Source of the DNA: CAZUAQ01 sp964618455
GTDB taxonomy: Bacteria; Planctomycetota; Phycisphaerae; UBA1845; PWPN01
DNA length: 64,000 nt
Assembly (NCBI GenBank): GCA_964618455.1
Contig: CAZUAQ010000028.1
Location: 10,521 to 74,520, forward strand
Direction of reading: 5' to 3'
This document shows positions 51,939 through 61,887 of this stretch, in pieces (position 1 is the first letter of the stretch; each line of letters begins with the position of its first letter). Made by a program: the position numbers and the translations under genes. The notes below the pieces were generated by a model, which searched no databases, was not told where the DNA came from, and was given only the letters and a program-made list of their open reading frames with translations.

Positions 51939-54126
51939 ACGGGAGATGAAGATCATGTGGCAACGCGGCACGGTGAGCATTGGCATTCTCTTGGCCGGTA
52001 TCTGCGGTGTTTCCGGAGCGGTACACGCGGATTCGATACCTTCGGGCCTCGTTCCGTTGATCGGCAAACTGGCGGGCGAATACAAACATACCCTCGGCGA
52101 TCAGCGCGAGCAGTTCGACCGGCTCAATCGGCGGTTGCGCGACCTGGAGCATCGCATCGGCCGTGCGGAAGGTGATGAGAAGGAGCAGTTGCGCGAGGCC
52201 ATGGCCGAAGCCTCCGCTGAGGCGATGGATGCCATGCAGGCACTGCCCTGGCTGATCGAGGTGGAACTTCAGGATGGCGTGGCCACCTCGGATCTGGACG
52301 CGCCCGTCGAGTTTCAGGACGACTACGGCGCGCTGCTGCTGAAGGTGACCGCTCCAGGCGAGGCGGTGCAATGCGCCATCCGCGGGCACGACATGGCGAC
52401 GGAGGGACGCGAATGGCCCGGCATCCAGGTGGGCATCGGCCCGGAGGGCACGACGTGGACGCTCGTGGAGTTCACCCGCGTGCCGCGCGAACGGACGTCG
52501 TGGATGCTGGAATTCAAGCCGAGCGGTTCGGACCAGTTGATCAAGTGGCCGTTCCAGCTCATGACCGGCCCGCGCGGTCGGCTGGCACTGACGGTCATCA
52601 ATGACGACACCGGCGAACCCGGCCCGGCCATGCTCCAAATCACGAATGCGCGCGACGGGCGCGAATACACACCGTCGAACGCCATCGAGTTCGCCCACCA
52701 GTTCGACAAGCAGGGCCATCCTTCCGGGCGGCGCTTCGCCAACTATTACAAGAACGTGCGCGGCAACTACTGGTGCGTGCCCGGCCCGTTGGACATGGTG
52801 CTGCCGGCGGGGGAATGGCGCGTCAAGATCCGCCGTGGGGTCGAGCACATCCCGGTGATCGACAAGATTGTGGTGCAACCGAACCAGGTGACCGCCCGGG
52901 AGTATCGCCCCAAGCGCTGGGTGGACATGCGTCACTCCGGCTGGTACTCGGGCGACGATCACGTCCATTGCCAGATTCTCAGTGACGGCGACGCCGAACG
53001 GCTCATGGCGTACGCAATCGCCGAGGATGTTCACCTGGTCAACGTCGTGAAAATGGGCGACATCTTCCGCACGTGGTTCGAGCAGCGCGGGTGGGGGCCG
53101 GAGCATCGCGTCATCGAGCGGGACTACATTCTGTCACCCGGCCAGGAGTGCCCGCGGACCCACGGTCAACTCGGCCACACGATTCACATGAACACCAAGC
53201 GCATGGTGCGCGATACGGACAAGTATTACCTGTACGACTGGGTTTTCGACAACGTTCACGCCGAAGGCGGCCTGACCGGATATGCCCACGTGCTCAGCGA
53301 CGCGTTTTTCGTGCATCGCGACATGAGCATCAACATCCCCAAGGGCAAGGTCGACTTCGTGGAGATCATGCAGTTCGCGCGGCTTGGTACGGACCTGTTC
53401 TACGCCTTTCTGAATGCGGGCTTCGAGATGACGGCGGCGGCCGGTTCGGACATCCCGTGGGGCGGCACGATGGGTGAGGTACGCATGTATGCGTACGTCG
53501 GCGATCAGCCGTTCAGCGCGGACGCGTGGTTCGACGGCGTACGCCGGGGGCGGACATTCGTGAGCAACGGCCCCATGATCGAGTTTCGCGTCGAGCAGGC
53601 GTACCCGGGCGATACGGTCAAGGTGTATGAGGAACGCAAACTTCGGGTGACCGCCCGGGCATGGGGTCATGCCGACCGTGTCAAGCCGACCAAGCTGGAG
53701 ATTGTTCAACACGGCGAAGTGATCCAGACGGCGACGCCCACGAAGGACAGCCCGTACGAAATGTCGGTGGATTTCGAGATCGATGCCGGATTCGGATCCT
53801 GGGTCGCTGCCCGAGTGGAGGGCAGCCAGGGCGAACGGGCGCACACGTCACCGATCTACGTGGTACGCGAAGGCTACCGGTTCTGGAAGTTTGAAGAATT
53901 GCCCGCGCTGATTCAGCGTGCCAACGGCTACCTCGACGAGGTCGAGGGCATCGTGCAGGATGCCCAGGCACGGGACGCCAGGGGGGAACTGGAAACCGAT
54001 CGGACGCTCAAGCAACTGGCGTTGCAGGGGCCGGCGTTGCTGGAGCGCGTCGAAGCTGCGCGCGAGATCTACCGAAAGCTTGAAGAGGTCGCCGCCAAGG
54101 AACGCCTCGGCCGCGAGCGGCAGTGA
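51925..54126 (+). CDS. Exported CehA/McbA-like PHP-domain metalloprotein
   Basis: A 733-residue exported protein. A signal peptide (SIGILLAGICGVSGAVHADS) is followed by a charged coiled coil, a beta-sandwich region, and a PHP-type metallohydrolase domain that opens with SGWYSGDDHVHCQ and later has HVLSDAFFVHRDM and AAGSDIPWGGTMGEVRMYAYV. CehA/McbA relatives include a carbaryl hydrolase, but most are uncharacterised and commonly linked to polysaccharide or phosphoester chemistry. A C-terminal helical segment ends the protein. AGGA before the ATG at 51925 supports overlap with the previous gene; ATG 51955 is an alternative start. The substrate is unknown. Confidence 0.7.
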   Translation: MVRNEREMKIMWQRGTVSIGILLAGICGVSGAVHADSIPSGLVPLIGKLAGEYKHTLGDQREQFDRLNRRLRDLEHRIGRAEGDEKEQLREAMAEASAEAMDAMQALPWLIEVELQDGVATSDLDAPVEFQDDYGALLLKVTAPGEAVQCAIRGHDMATEGREWPGIQVGIGPEGTTWTLVEFTRVPRERTSWMLEFKPSGSDQLIKWPFQLMTGPRGRLALTVINDDTGEPGPAMLQITNARDGREYTPSNAIEFAHQFDKQGHPSGRRFANYYKNVRGNYWCVPGPLDMVLPAGEWRVKIRRGVEHIPVIDKIVVQPNQVTAREYRPKRWVDMRHSGWYSGDDHVHCQILSDGDAERLMAYAIAEDVHLVNVVKMGDIFRTWFEQRGWGPEHRVIERDYILSPGQECPRTHGQLGHTIHMNTKRMVRDTDKYYLYDWVFDNVHAEGGLTGYAHVLSDAFFVHRDMSINIPKGKVDFVEIMQFARLGTDLFYAFLNAGFEMTAAAGSDIPWGGTMGEVRMYAYVGDQPFSADAWFDGVRRGRTFVSNGPMIEFRVEQAYPGDTVKVYEERKLRVTARAWGHADRVKPTKLEIVQHGEVIQTATPTKDSPYEMSVDFEIDAGFGSWVAARVEGSQGERAHTSPIYVVREGYRFWKFEELPALIQRANGYLDEVEGIVQDAQARDARGELETDRTLKQLALQGPALLERVEAAREIYRKLEEVAAKERLGRERQ

Positions 54127-54155
54127 CCCGATAACCCATCCCATGCAGGACATCC

Positions 54156-54193
54156 AGCGGGCGGAGTGCCGATTGCCGGCGGCTCCGCCCGCT
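54156..54193 (+). terminator. Hairpin after the PHP-domain gene
   Basis: AGCGGGCGGAG (54156-54166) and CTCCGCCCGCT (54183-54193) form a perfect 11-bp stem with a 16-nt loop, followed by CTTATT. It is a probable intrinsic terminator with a short U-tract, 30 bp after the stop codon. Confidence 0.6.
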
Positions 54194-54294
54194 CTTATTG
54201 GATAGTCCAATTCCCCCCCCACGAATACTTCAGAGCATATTGAAGCCCGAGATAAGTTTGGACGATCTGGCTACCAATGCAGGCGGAACGAGTT

Positions 54295-54312
54295 TGTGAC
54301 ATTATTCACAAG
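54295..54312. promoter_or_regulatory. CRP/FNR-family operator-like palindrome upstream of the chemotaxis receptor
   Basis: TTGTGACATTATTCACAA is a perfect inverted repeat with the same arms as the site at 13526-13543 and a different 6-nt centre. It lies about 150 bp before the receptor start at 54462. Shared arms with different spacers argue for one protein binding both. The regulator is not in the window. Confidence 0.6.
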
Positions 54313-54461
54313 AAGGGCTAGCCTGCAGTGAATTCAGGGGGGTATGAGTTCTCTTTCCAATCGGAAGACCATCCGGTGTGTTTTGGAAAGGATCCCCGAA
54401 ACCGAGTTGAGCCGAATCATCGTGGCATGATTCAGGCAGTATGGTCTCGAGAGGGAATCCG

Positions 54462-56537
54462 ATGTCACTGCGTAAGAAATTGATCACTTCGTATCTGGCC
54501 ATGGCCGTCATTCCAATCACGATCGTACTCATCGCGAGCATCTGGAAGGTACGCCAGGAATTCGAACAGGTCGTCCATGTGAGCCGGGAAGGTCAGGAGG
54601 CGACGGTCGACAGTTCGGATGAGCTGGTCAAAGGAGTAATGTTCGAGTGGGTGGATGAGACGGCCCGTTCGATCTACCGCCTCTGTGAAGTTGCCCAGAA
54701 CGAGATCAGCAGCACCGTGTCCCGCAATCTCTCGGTGGCCGATCGCGTTCTCGGCGAGCAGGGAGGCATTCGACGTGATTCCGAAAAGGTCGAATGGGAG
54801 GCGGTCAATCAGTTCACGAAAGAAAAGAAGTCAGTCCACCTGCCCAAACTGAAGCTGGGCGATACCTGGCTCGGCCGGAACGCGGATCCGCAGGCGCCCT
54901 CTCCTTTCGTCGATGACATCAAAAATTCCGTGGGGGGGACGTGTACGATTTTCCAGCGGATGAACCGCGAAGGCGACATGCTGCGCGTCTGTACCAATAT
55001 TGAGACGCTCGAAGGACGGCGCGCGATCGGGACGTACATTCCCGCGATTCAAGAAGGCGGAAAAAAGAACGCCGTCGTCTCGACGCTCCTGGCGGGTGAG
55101 ACGTTCCGGGGCCGGGCCTTTGTGGTCAATGCCTGGTACATCACGGCTTATCAACCGATCTTCGATGACTCGAAAGAGGTGATCGGCGCGCTCTATGTCG
55201 GCGTGAAGGAGGAGAACCTCGAGTCGTTGCGCCAGGCGATCATGACCGCTGATGTTTGCGGTGACGGCTATATCTACGTGCTCAACGCCAAGGGGCCCAC
55301 GCGCGGCCATTACGTCATCTCCAAAGGCGGAAAGCGTGACGGTGAGAACCTGTGGGACGTCCGGGATGCCGATGGACGTTATCTCATCCGTGAGATCTGC
55401 GAGACGGCCTTGAAACTCGAACCCTATGAAACGGGAACTGTCCGCTACGACTGGAAGAATCAGGGGGACGCAAAGGCTCGCCCGAATGTCGTGAAACTTG
55501 TGTATTTCGAGCCGTGGGACTGGGTGATCGGGGCGAAAATCTACGAGGACGAGTTTGCCGCCACGATGCAGGAACTCCGCGATCAATCCGAAGCGACCAC
55601 CGCCGAGATCGTTCATGAGCAGGAAGTGATCGAAGCCTCGATGATTCGCATGGGAAGTCTCATCGGCGGTGTTCTGCTGATTCTGGCGGGGCTCTGCGCC
55701 TACGTGATCACGCGTTCGATCGAAAGGCCGATTCATGCCGTGGCGAACGGGCTCTATGAAGGGGCGCGCCAGGTCAGCGATTCGGCGGCGCAATCGTCCC
55801 AGTCCTCCCAGAAGCTCGCCGAAGGGGCGGGTGAGCAGGCTGCTTCACTCGAGGAAACCACGAGCTCCCTCGAGGAGATGGCGTCCATGACGACGAGGAG
55901 CGTGGAGCACGCCGATGAAGCAAGCCGGTTGTCGAACCAGGCTTCGTTGGCTGCCCAGGATGGCGCGGAGGCCACCAAACGGCTGAACACGGCGATGGAT
56001 GCCATCAACGAGTCTTCGCAGAAGGTCACCCATGTGATCAAGGTGATCGAGGAAATCGCCTTTCAAACGAATCTGCTGGCCTTGAATGCAGCGGTCGAGG
56101 CGGCCCGTGCCGGTGAGCATGGCAAAGGCTTCGCGGTCGTCGCCGAGGAGGTGCGCAGCCTGGCCATGCGCGCGGCACAGGCGGCCGGTGAGACAACAAC
56201 ACTGATTGAGGAAGCCGCCAACCGGGCAAAGGACGGAACCGGTGTGGCGACCGAGGTGTCGGAGAAACTGGCATTGATCTCGCGGGACGTCTCGGAGGCT
56301 TCGAAGCGGCTCGAGGAAATCACGACCGCTTCGAGTGAACAGGCGACCCAGGTTCACCAGGTGAACACCGCTTTGTCGGAAATCGACAAGGTGACCCAAT
56401 CGAGTGCCGCCATGGCGGAGGAATCGGCGTCGACGGCGGAGCAGCTCTCGTCCCAGGCCCAGATGCTCGAGCAGATGGTCGATCGCCTGATGAGCGTCAT
56501 CGGTCGTCGCGCCGAGAACGAATCGCAATCCGCGTGA
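54462..56537 (+). CDS. Methyl-accepting chemotaxis protein with extracytoplasmic Cache-like sensor
   Basis: A 691-residue transmembrane receptor that would signal to CheA/CheW. The first helix is residues 8-28, the second about 395-417. Between them lies a Cache-like sensor domain (VVSTLLAGETFRGRAFVVNAWYITAYQPIFDDSKEVIGALYVGVKEE). The signalling hairpin tip is conserved (EIAFQTNLLALNAAVEAARAGEHGKGFAVVAEEVRSLA, about 529-567), with candidate methylation segments such as SLEETTSSLEEMASM. GAGAGGGA supports the ATG at 54462 rather than 54441. No che genes are nearby. The ligand is unknown. Confidence 0.93.
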   Translation: MSLRKKLITSYLAMAVIPITIVLIASIWKVRQEFEQVVHVSREGQEATVDSSDELVKGVMFEWVDETARSIYRLCEVAQNEISSTVSRNLSVADRVLGEQGGIRRDSEKVEWEAVNQFTKEKKSVHLPKLKLGDTWLGRNADPQAPSPFVDDIKNSVGGTCTIFQRMNREGDMLRVCTNIETLEGRRAIGTYIPAIQEGGKKNAVVSTLLAGETFRGRAFVVNAWYITAYQPIFDDSKEVIGALYVGVKEENLESLRQAIMTADVCGDGYIYVLNAKGPTRGHYVISKGGKRDGENLWDVRDADGRYLIREICETALKLEPYETGTVRYDWKNQGDAKARPNVVKLVYFEPWDWVIGAKIYEDEFAATMQELRDQSEATTAEIVHEQEVIEASMIRMGSLIGGVLLILAGLCAYVITRSIERPIHAVANGLYEGARQVSDSAAQSSQSSQKLAEGAGEQAASLEETTSSLEEMASMTTRSVEHADEASRLSNQASLAAQDGAEATKRLNTAMDAINESSQKVTHVIKVIEEIAFQTNLLALNAAVEAARAGEHGKGFAVVAEEVRSLAMRAAQAAGETTTLIEEAANRAKDGTGVATEVSEKLALISRDVSEASKRLEEITTASSEQATQVHQVNTALSEIDKVTQSSAAMAEESASTAEQLSSQAQMLEQMVDRLMSVIGRRAENESQSA

Positions 56538-56699
56538 CGGCAGCTTCGACTTGATGGCCGACGCCTTTCAGTCTCCGTCGACGTCATCGGCCTTGCCTCG
56601 GTACCGGGGCGAGGCCTTGTCACACACGACAAACTCCCCCGTCTTCCACGTGCCAACGCGAAGTCCGGTGTTGCGCTCCCGCGTGATCACCATTGCGAC

Positions 56700-56705
56700 T
56701 ATAAT
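56700..56705 (+). promoter_or_regulatory. Consensus -10 element upstream of mtnP
   Basis: A perfect TATAAT lies about 50 bp before the mtnP start codon, which would give a leader of about 44 nt. No convincing -35 is seen at the right distance, so this is a weak assignment. Confidence 0.3.
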
Positions 56706-56755
56706 CGTAGGCATGCGTATCGGATCAGGCCCGTGAGTTGAATCGAGGTGTTTTC

Positions 56756-57643
56756 GTGGCGGATGTACGGATCGGCGTGATCGGTGGATCAGGCGTGGGG
56801 AAGGCCTTTGCGGAGCAATCGGAAGGCGAGACAGTGCACGTGGAGACGCCGTTCGGAGAACCGAGCGGACCGGTGCTGATCACGAAGTGCGACGGTGTCG
56901 ACATCGCGTTCATATCACGACACGGGCCGGGGCATCTGCTCAATCCGACCTGCGTTCCCTATCGGGCGAACATCTACGCCCTCAAGAAACTCGGCGTGAC
57001 GCATATCCTGGCGACCGGCGCGACCGGGAGCCTGCGCGAAGAGATCGCCCCAGGGCATCTGGTCATCTGCGATCAGGTGATCGACAAGACGCATCGGCGT
57101 GAGAATACCTTTTTTGATAGCGGTTGCGTGGCTCATGTCGAGTTTGCGGATCCGTTCTGCGGCCAGCTTCGCGAGCTGCTGGTCGGCCTGGCGGAACAGG
57201 TCGAGACGCAGGTGCACCATCGGGGAACGTATGTCGCCATGGAAGGGCCGGCATTTTCCACCAAGGCCGAGTCGGTCATGCATCGGGCATGGGGCGGCGA
57301 TCTGATCGGCATGACCGCCATGCCGGAGGCCAAACTCGCCCGGGAGGCGGAGATCAGCTACGCGCTCATCGCACTGCCGACGGATTACGACTGCTGGCGA
57401 CCGCACGAGCCGGGCATGGACCAGATGGCATTGCTCGAGGAGATCATCGGCAACCTGAACAAGGCCACCGCCAATGCCATCGCGCTGCTGCGCCTTGCCG
57501 TTCCGGCATTGCACGCGCGGATCGAAGAACGTTGGCCGAGCCACGACGCGTTGAAGCTGGGCATCTGGTCGGATAAGTCGAAGGTGGCACCGGAGGCGGT
57601 GCGGCGTCTCGGTGTGATCGTGGAGAAGTACTTTTCAACCTGA
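56756..57643 (+). CDS. mtnP: S-methyl-5'-thioadenosine phosphorylase
   Basis: A 295-residue cytosolic purine-nucleoside-phosphorylase-family enzyme of the methionine salvage pathway; it splits methylthioadenosine with phosphate into adenine and methylthioribose-1-phosphate. Recognisable motifs are IGVIGGSGV, SRHGPGH (phosphate site), ILATGATGSL, AMEGPAFSTKAE, GMTAMPEAKLAREAEI and TDYDCWR, whose Asp selects adenine in this family and argues for MTA rather than inosine or guanosine. The GTG at 56756 with GAGGTG about 7 bp upstream is the chosen start; TTG 56738 would add six residues. The next gene begins 11 bp after the stop. No other salvage genes are present. Confidence 0.9.
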   Translation: MADVRIGVIGGSGVGKAFAEQSEGETVHVETPFGEPSGPVLITKCDGVDIAFISRHGPGHLLNPTCVPYRANIYALKKLGVTHILATGATGSLREEIAPGHLVICDQVIDKTHRRENTFFDSGCVAHVEFADPFCGQLRELLVGLAEQVETQVHHRGTYVAMEGPAFSTKAESVMHRAWGGDLIGMTAMPEAKLAREAEISYALIALPTDYDCWRPHEPGMDQMALLEEIIGNLNKATANAIALLRLAVPALHARIEERWPSHDALKLGIWSDKSKVAPEAVRRLGVIVEKYFST

Positions 57644-57654
57644 GCCGCGAGCCC

Positions 57655-60600
57655 ATGCGGGATCATCTACCCACAGCACGGTATTCCTTCGTTGCCCTGT
57701 GCCTTCCGTGCCTGCTCCATATCGCCGGCCCGTCACTGATCGCTCAAGCGACGGACTCCCCACCGAATGAGAAACGACCACTTCCCGGCTCGGCATTCCT
57801 GAACGAAAGCCCGGAGGCCCTTCGCGCCCTGAACGAGATCCGCGCGCTCCGCGAACAGGGCAAACTCGAAAAAGCGGTTCGTGAGAGCCAGCGCGTCCTG
57901 GAGTCCTATGGCGATACACTTCTGGAAAGGGAGGATGGAACTTTCGCGCCGCTGCACCTGGAGATGGAAGCTCGTCTCGGCGAGTACGACCACGCCTGGA
58001 TCGAAACCTACCGCGGGATTTTCTCGGATCGCGCCCACGTCGAATTGGAACGCCTCGGGGATCAACCGACGGCGGTGGAGTTGCTGGCGTTTTCGCGCCG
58101 GTGGCGATGGACCCCTGCCGCCATGGAAGCGCTCTCTCGCGCCGTACTTCAACTTCACGAGTCCGGCGATGTGTCCGGGGCCTGGAATGCTCTCCAGATG
58201 ATACACCGTCATCCGGACGCGGACCTGGAGCGCTATGAGCAGTTGCCCCGCCGACTGCAGGCTCCTTGGGAAGACTCCGAAATCTCAACGGAAACTCCCG
58301 TTGAATCGTCCCCTTTCCGTCGAAGTCCGATGTGGGGTCACGAGGCGGCGCGCCGGCAGGTGAGTGTGCTGGCCGATGCGCCTCGTGAACTGCTCTGGAT
58401 GGCCGAACATCCATCGGCGTGGGGCGCGGGACGCGACTGGCGTGCCCCCGGCGACGGGATCGGTGGGCACGTGAGCTACCCGGTCACCGATGGACGTCGC
58501 CTGTTCATCCAGGACGCCAATCGCATCCGTGCCATCGGGCTGCATCACGGTTTGACACTTTGGGAGTACAGCAACCAACCCGAGGGGCACGACAACGCCC
58601 GTCGGCCGATGGGCGCGTCCAACCGCGGGCTTCTCGCGCCGACGGTTCATGATGGACTTGTCTTCGTCGCGCTGGGGCATGAGCGGGACAACCCTTTCAC
58701 TGAGAAACGCGAAGGCTGGGAATCGCACCTGCTCTGTCTTCGGTCGGATGACGGGGGCGTGCGCTGGCGTGTGTCGGCAGACACCTTCGCCGAGATGATC
58801 GGGCAACGGGATTCGGTTCAGCCCCGGAGCGCCTGGTGGTGGTTCGACGGAAGTCCGCTCGTGTACGAGCGAGCGGTGTACACCGTCATCCGGCGGCAGC
58901 AGTCCTATGGTTTCGAGAGTTGTTACCTGGCGCGTTGGGACCGGCTGACCGGGCGATGTGCCTGGTGGACCCATGTGGCGGACGGAAGCGTCGGACGCGG
59001 TAGCTACACCACGATAACGCGCTGCGACCCGGCCGCCATCCGCCAGGTCATCAGCGTCTACACCGGTCTGGGCGTATACGCGCGACTGTCGACGACGACC
59101 GGCACGTTGACGGATCTACTCCCGGTGCCGACGGTCGCTCCACGGAAGCGGGATCCCCGGGAGCTGCAGATGAAGCCGTGGACGGTTCGCCCGCTTTCGG
59201 TGGGACAGTCTCTCGTCATGGAAGGCTACGAAGGCGGTATCCGCGACATCGCGCTGGACTCGGCCTCGGGGGCGTTGTTCCTCTACTGCCCGAGCATACG
59301 CGCCCACGAACAAATCTCGGCGGACACCCTGGGGAATCCTGACATGGTGATCGGACCGATGAACCGTGTGATGTATGCGATCGGGAAAGAGGTCATCGCG
59401 TTTGATCTGAAAGAGCAGCGCGAGCTCTGGCGGTTGAACCTGCTTCGTGAGGGGGAATCGCTGGACGGGCTGGCGTGCCTGACGGATGAAGCGATCTGGA
59501 TTCCCACCAATCGCGGGCTTGCGTGGGTCGGTCTTCATGGAAAGGGGCCGCAACATTGGCCCTGGCGGGAACTCGGGTTGCGTGGTGACGCCGCGCAGCA
59601 GGGGGGAAATCTGCTCGCCCTCGGCGATGTCCTGATCTCCACGCGGAGGACGCATACCGTGGCGTGGGCGTGCGGAAGAGGCGCGAAGCCGCTTCTGGCC
59701 ATGCGTGCCAACGATCAGCCGGAGGATCCGCACGCGCATCTGGGACTCGCCCGATACTTCCTGCTGCGCGGACACGATAGGCATCGGGGCATGCAGGCGC
59801 TGGAGCGAGCGGTCGACCTGGCGGATGAAGAAGCGATGGATCCCTACGGAGACCCGAACCGACGCCGGCGGATTCATCGAGGTGTGGCGGAACTGATTAC
59901 GGAAGCCGTCAGGCCAGAGGGAATGCTGGATACGACGGAGGGGGACAATCTTCGATCGTGGATCGCGATGATCGGCCATCTCGAGATAGCCGACCGGGTC
60001 CGATTCCGCGTGTGGACCGCGCTGGCCCGCGCGATGGAAACACACGGACTCTGGGCGGAGGCGGTGAGCGTGTGGCAATCGATTGTGGTGAACACAACGG
60101 CAGGAGCAGAAAATCACGGGCCCGATTCGCCACGCGGGCAAGCGTTGGATGCCCAGGCGCGCATTCTCGCCGAGCAGGGGCGTATCGCTTTCCACCGGTA
60201 CGATGCCCGGGCAAGCGAACGGCTCGAAGAATTCCGCGATTCCGGCAGTGAGGAGATCGGCGACTCCCTGATTGAGGATTATGCGTATGCGTCGCGGGCC
60301 GACGAGATCGTGCGCGCACGGTCAGGTTCGCTCGTGGAGAAGCAAGAGTTCAAGCGGGCCTACGAAGTCCTGCTGACCGCGTGGTCGCGTTACTTAGTGT
60401 CCGGTATGGTTCACGGGCCTCCGATGGATGAGACGGGTTTAATCGCAGGACTGGCCGAATCGGCGTGGCGGGATCGGCAGGGCCGTCGTGCCCTGTACTG
60501 GCTGCGACAAGGGGAACAACGCGTACCGCTAGAATCAGTGGAAATGGACGGTCGCGCCGCCACGATGGAAGAACATGCCGCGCGTCTGCAACGCTTGCAG

Positions 60601-61887
60601 GATTTCGACGATAGCAGCCTGCCTGGTCTGAGCTTTCCCCTTGTCAAGGAGTCGACGATGGCACTCGGGGAAGGCGGCTCGTTGCTGATACCGGATGGCC
60701 CCGTGAGCAAGAATACCGTCGCTCCGGAGTCGCCTCTCTGGCTGGTCATCGAGGGCAAGCGTTGGCGGAGCTATGCCCCTGCGACACAAACGTGGCCGTG
60801 GGAATATCGCGCCGAGCACGGATTGAGCCCTTCGCGACTGATGGGGATCGAGGACAGCGTAGTGCTCACTTCACCGTACCAATGGTGGGCGCTGGATCGC
60901 GCAAATGGGCAGGAGCGCTGGACGTGGGGCGCGGTGCCCTTGACCTGGAATGCCCCGCAGGTGGATCCTGAAATCTGGCGTCGATTGAAAATGACCGCCG
61001 CCAACGATCTCTGGGCCGCCGGCGTCTGGGATGACGGAGTCATGGAAATGATCCGCTTGCGCGACGGCCGGTGCATGTGGCGTCGGACGTTTGAACAACC
61101 CGTACGTCGGCCCTTGATCCTGGGCGAAGTGTCTCTCGCCTATGCGACACGCGTCGGGAACAAGTCCGCCATAGCGCTCGTGGATCTGGTCAGCGGCGCG
61201 ACGGTGCGGACACTTGTGCGGCCGAATGACCGACTGATCCACGGGATGCACTTTGACATGTGGGGCAATCTACTCGTTCACGGGAGCGATTGGATCGCGA
61301 CTTACGACACGAGCAGCGGTATGCCGCGCTGGGAGCAAACGCTCAGCTCGGACTCGCGCATCGCGGAATCGATCGTGAATGGCGGCTTGCTGATCCTCAC
61401 GACGCAGGATGGCCGCATACAAGCCCGCCATGTCGAAACGGGCAAACCTCAATGGATGTATGAAGCGAGTGCAGGGTCGAGGGTGGCCCGGATTGACCTC
61501 GCGCACGAACGCCTTCTCGTGATTCGTGACGCCCAGGTGGAGGTGATCGATCGGCAGAGCGGTAAACTGCAGCGCACCTGCACGCCGGCAGAGCGCGGTC
61601 ACGTCCATAACGTGTGGCGGACGGCGGAAGGGCTTATCGCGCTGGTTCGCGAGGAATCGCGATCCGAGGCGGCGAGGGGGGATCCGGTACCGTGGCGGCT
61701 GCTGTTCTGGCGCGTGGAAGGAGACCGGGGTACGGCAACCGGGCGGCTGTTTCCTGAAGCGTCCTTTCCGTTAGGCGAGCATGCCCGGGTTGTTCATGCC
61801 GGCTTGATCGAGGGCATATTCTTTCTTCACGCCGACGATCGGCTGCATCGATGGCGTGGCCCATCGCCGCCCCGTGCCGCCGAGTGA
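57655..61887 (+). CDS. Very large exported PQQ-type beta-propeller protein
   Basis: A 1410-residue exported protein of unknown function. A signal peptide (YSFVALCLPCLLHIAGPSLIAQA) is followed by a helical TPR-like region (about 45-210). A first beta-propeller region has PQQ/BamB-type repeats such as RLFIQDANRIRAIGLHHGLTLWEY and MYAIGKEVIAFDLKEQRELWRLN. A long helical middle region (about 680-950) and a second propeller region follow, with YQWWALDRANGQERWTWG, SDWIATYDTSSGMPRWEQ and GRIQARHVETGKPQWMYE. BamB uses such a fold in outer-membrane assembly, but this protein is more than three times longer. It lies 11 bp after mtnP and may be co-transcribed. Confidence 0.75.
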   Translation: MRDHLPTARYSFVALCLPCLLHIAGPSLIAQATDSPPNEKRPLPGSAFLNESPEALRALNEIRALREQGKLEKAVRESQRVLESYGDTLLEREDGTFAPLHLEMEARLGEYDHAWIETYRGIFSDRAHVELERLGDQPTAVELLAFSRRWRWTPAAMEALSRAVLQLHESGDVSGAWNALQMIHRHPDADLERYEQLPRRLQAPWEDSEISTETPVESSPFRRSPMWGHEAARRQVSVLADAPRELLWMAEHPSAWGAGRDWRAPGDGIGGHVSYPVTDGRRLFIQDANRIRAIGLHHGLTLWEYSNQPEGHDNARRPMGASNRGLLAPTVHDGLVFVALGHERDNPFTEKREGWESHLLCLRSDDGGVRWRVSADTFAEMIGQRDSVQPRSAWWWFDGSPLVYERAVYTVIRRQQSYGFESCYLARWDRLTGRCAWWTHVADGSVGRGSYTTITRCDPAAIRQVISVYTGLGVYARLSTTTGTLTDLLPVPTVAPRKRDPRELQMKPWTVRPLSVGQSLVMEGYEGGIRDIALDSASGALFLYCPSIRAHEQISADTLGNPDMVIGPMNRVMYAIGKEVIAFDLKEQRELWRLNLLREGESLDGLACLTDEAIWIPTNRGLAWVGLHGKGPQHWPWRELGLRGDAAQQGGNLLALGDVLISTRRTHTVAWACGRGAKPLLAMRANDQPEDPHAHLGLARYFLLRGHDRHRGMQALERAVDLADEEAMDPYGDPNRRRRIHRGVAELITEAVRPEGMLDTTEGDNLRSWIAMIGHLEIADRVRFRVWTALARAMETHGLWAEAVSVWQSIVVNTTAGAENHGPDSPRGQALDAQARILAEQGRIAFHRYDARASERLEEFRDSGSEEIGDSLIEDYAYASRADEIVRARSGSLVEKQEFKRAYEVLLTAWSRYLVSGMVHGPPMDETGLIAGLAESAWRDRQGRRALYWLRQGEQRVPLESVEMDGRAATMEEHAARLQRLQDFDDSSLPGLSFPLVKESTMALGEGGSLLIPDGPVSKNTVAPESPLWLVIEGKRWRSYAPATQTWPWEYRAEHGLSPSRLMGIEDSVVLTSPYQWWALDRANGQERWTWGAVPLTWNAPQVDPEIWRRLKMTAANDLWAAGVWDDGVMEMIRLRDGRCMWRRTFEQPVRRPLILGEVSLAYATRVGNKSAIALVDLVSGATVRTLVRPNDRLIHGMHFDMWGNLLVHGSDWIATYDTSSGMPRWEQTLSSDSRIAESIVNGGLLILTTQDGRIQARHVETGKPQWMYEASAGSRVARIDLAHERLLVIRDAQVEVIDRQSGKLQRTCTPAERGHVHNVWRTAEGLIALVREESRSEAARGDPVPWRLLFWRVEGDRGTATGRLFPEASFPLGEHARVVHAGLIEGIFFLHADDRLHRWRGPSPPRAAE

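Larger units (their letters stand above)
54127..54461. other. Gene-free region upstream of the chemotaxis receptor
   Basis: About 335 bp with no convincing gene. It holds the terminator-like hairpin at 54156-54193 and the CRP-like palindrome at 54295-54312, and is otherwise unremarkable. Confidence 0.6.

Noticed and set aside
54410..54461. Sigma-54 promoter (TGGCAT) before the chemotaxis receptor
   Set aside because: TGGCAT is present, but the required TTGC/GC element at -12 is not at the correct distance.
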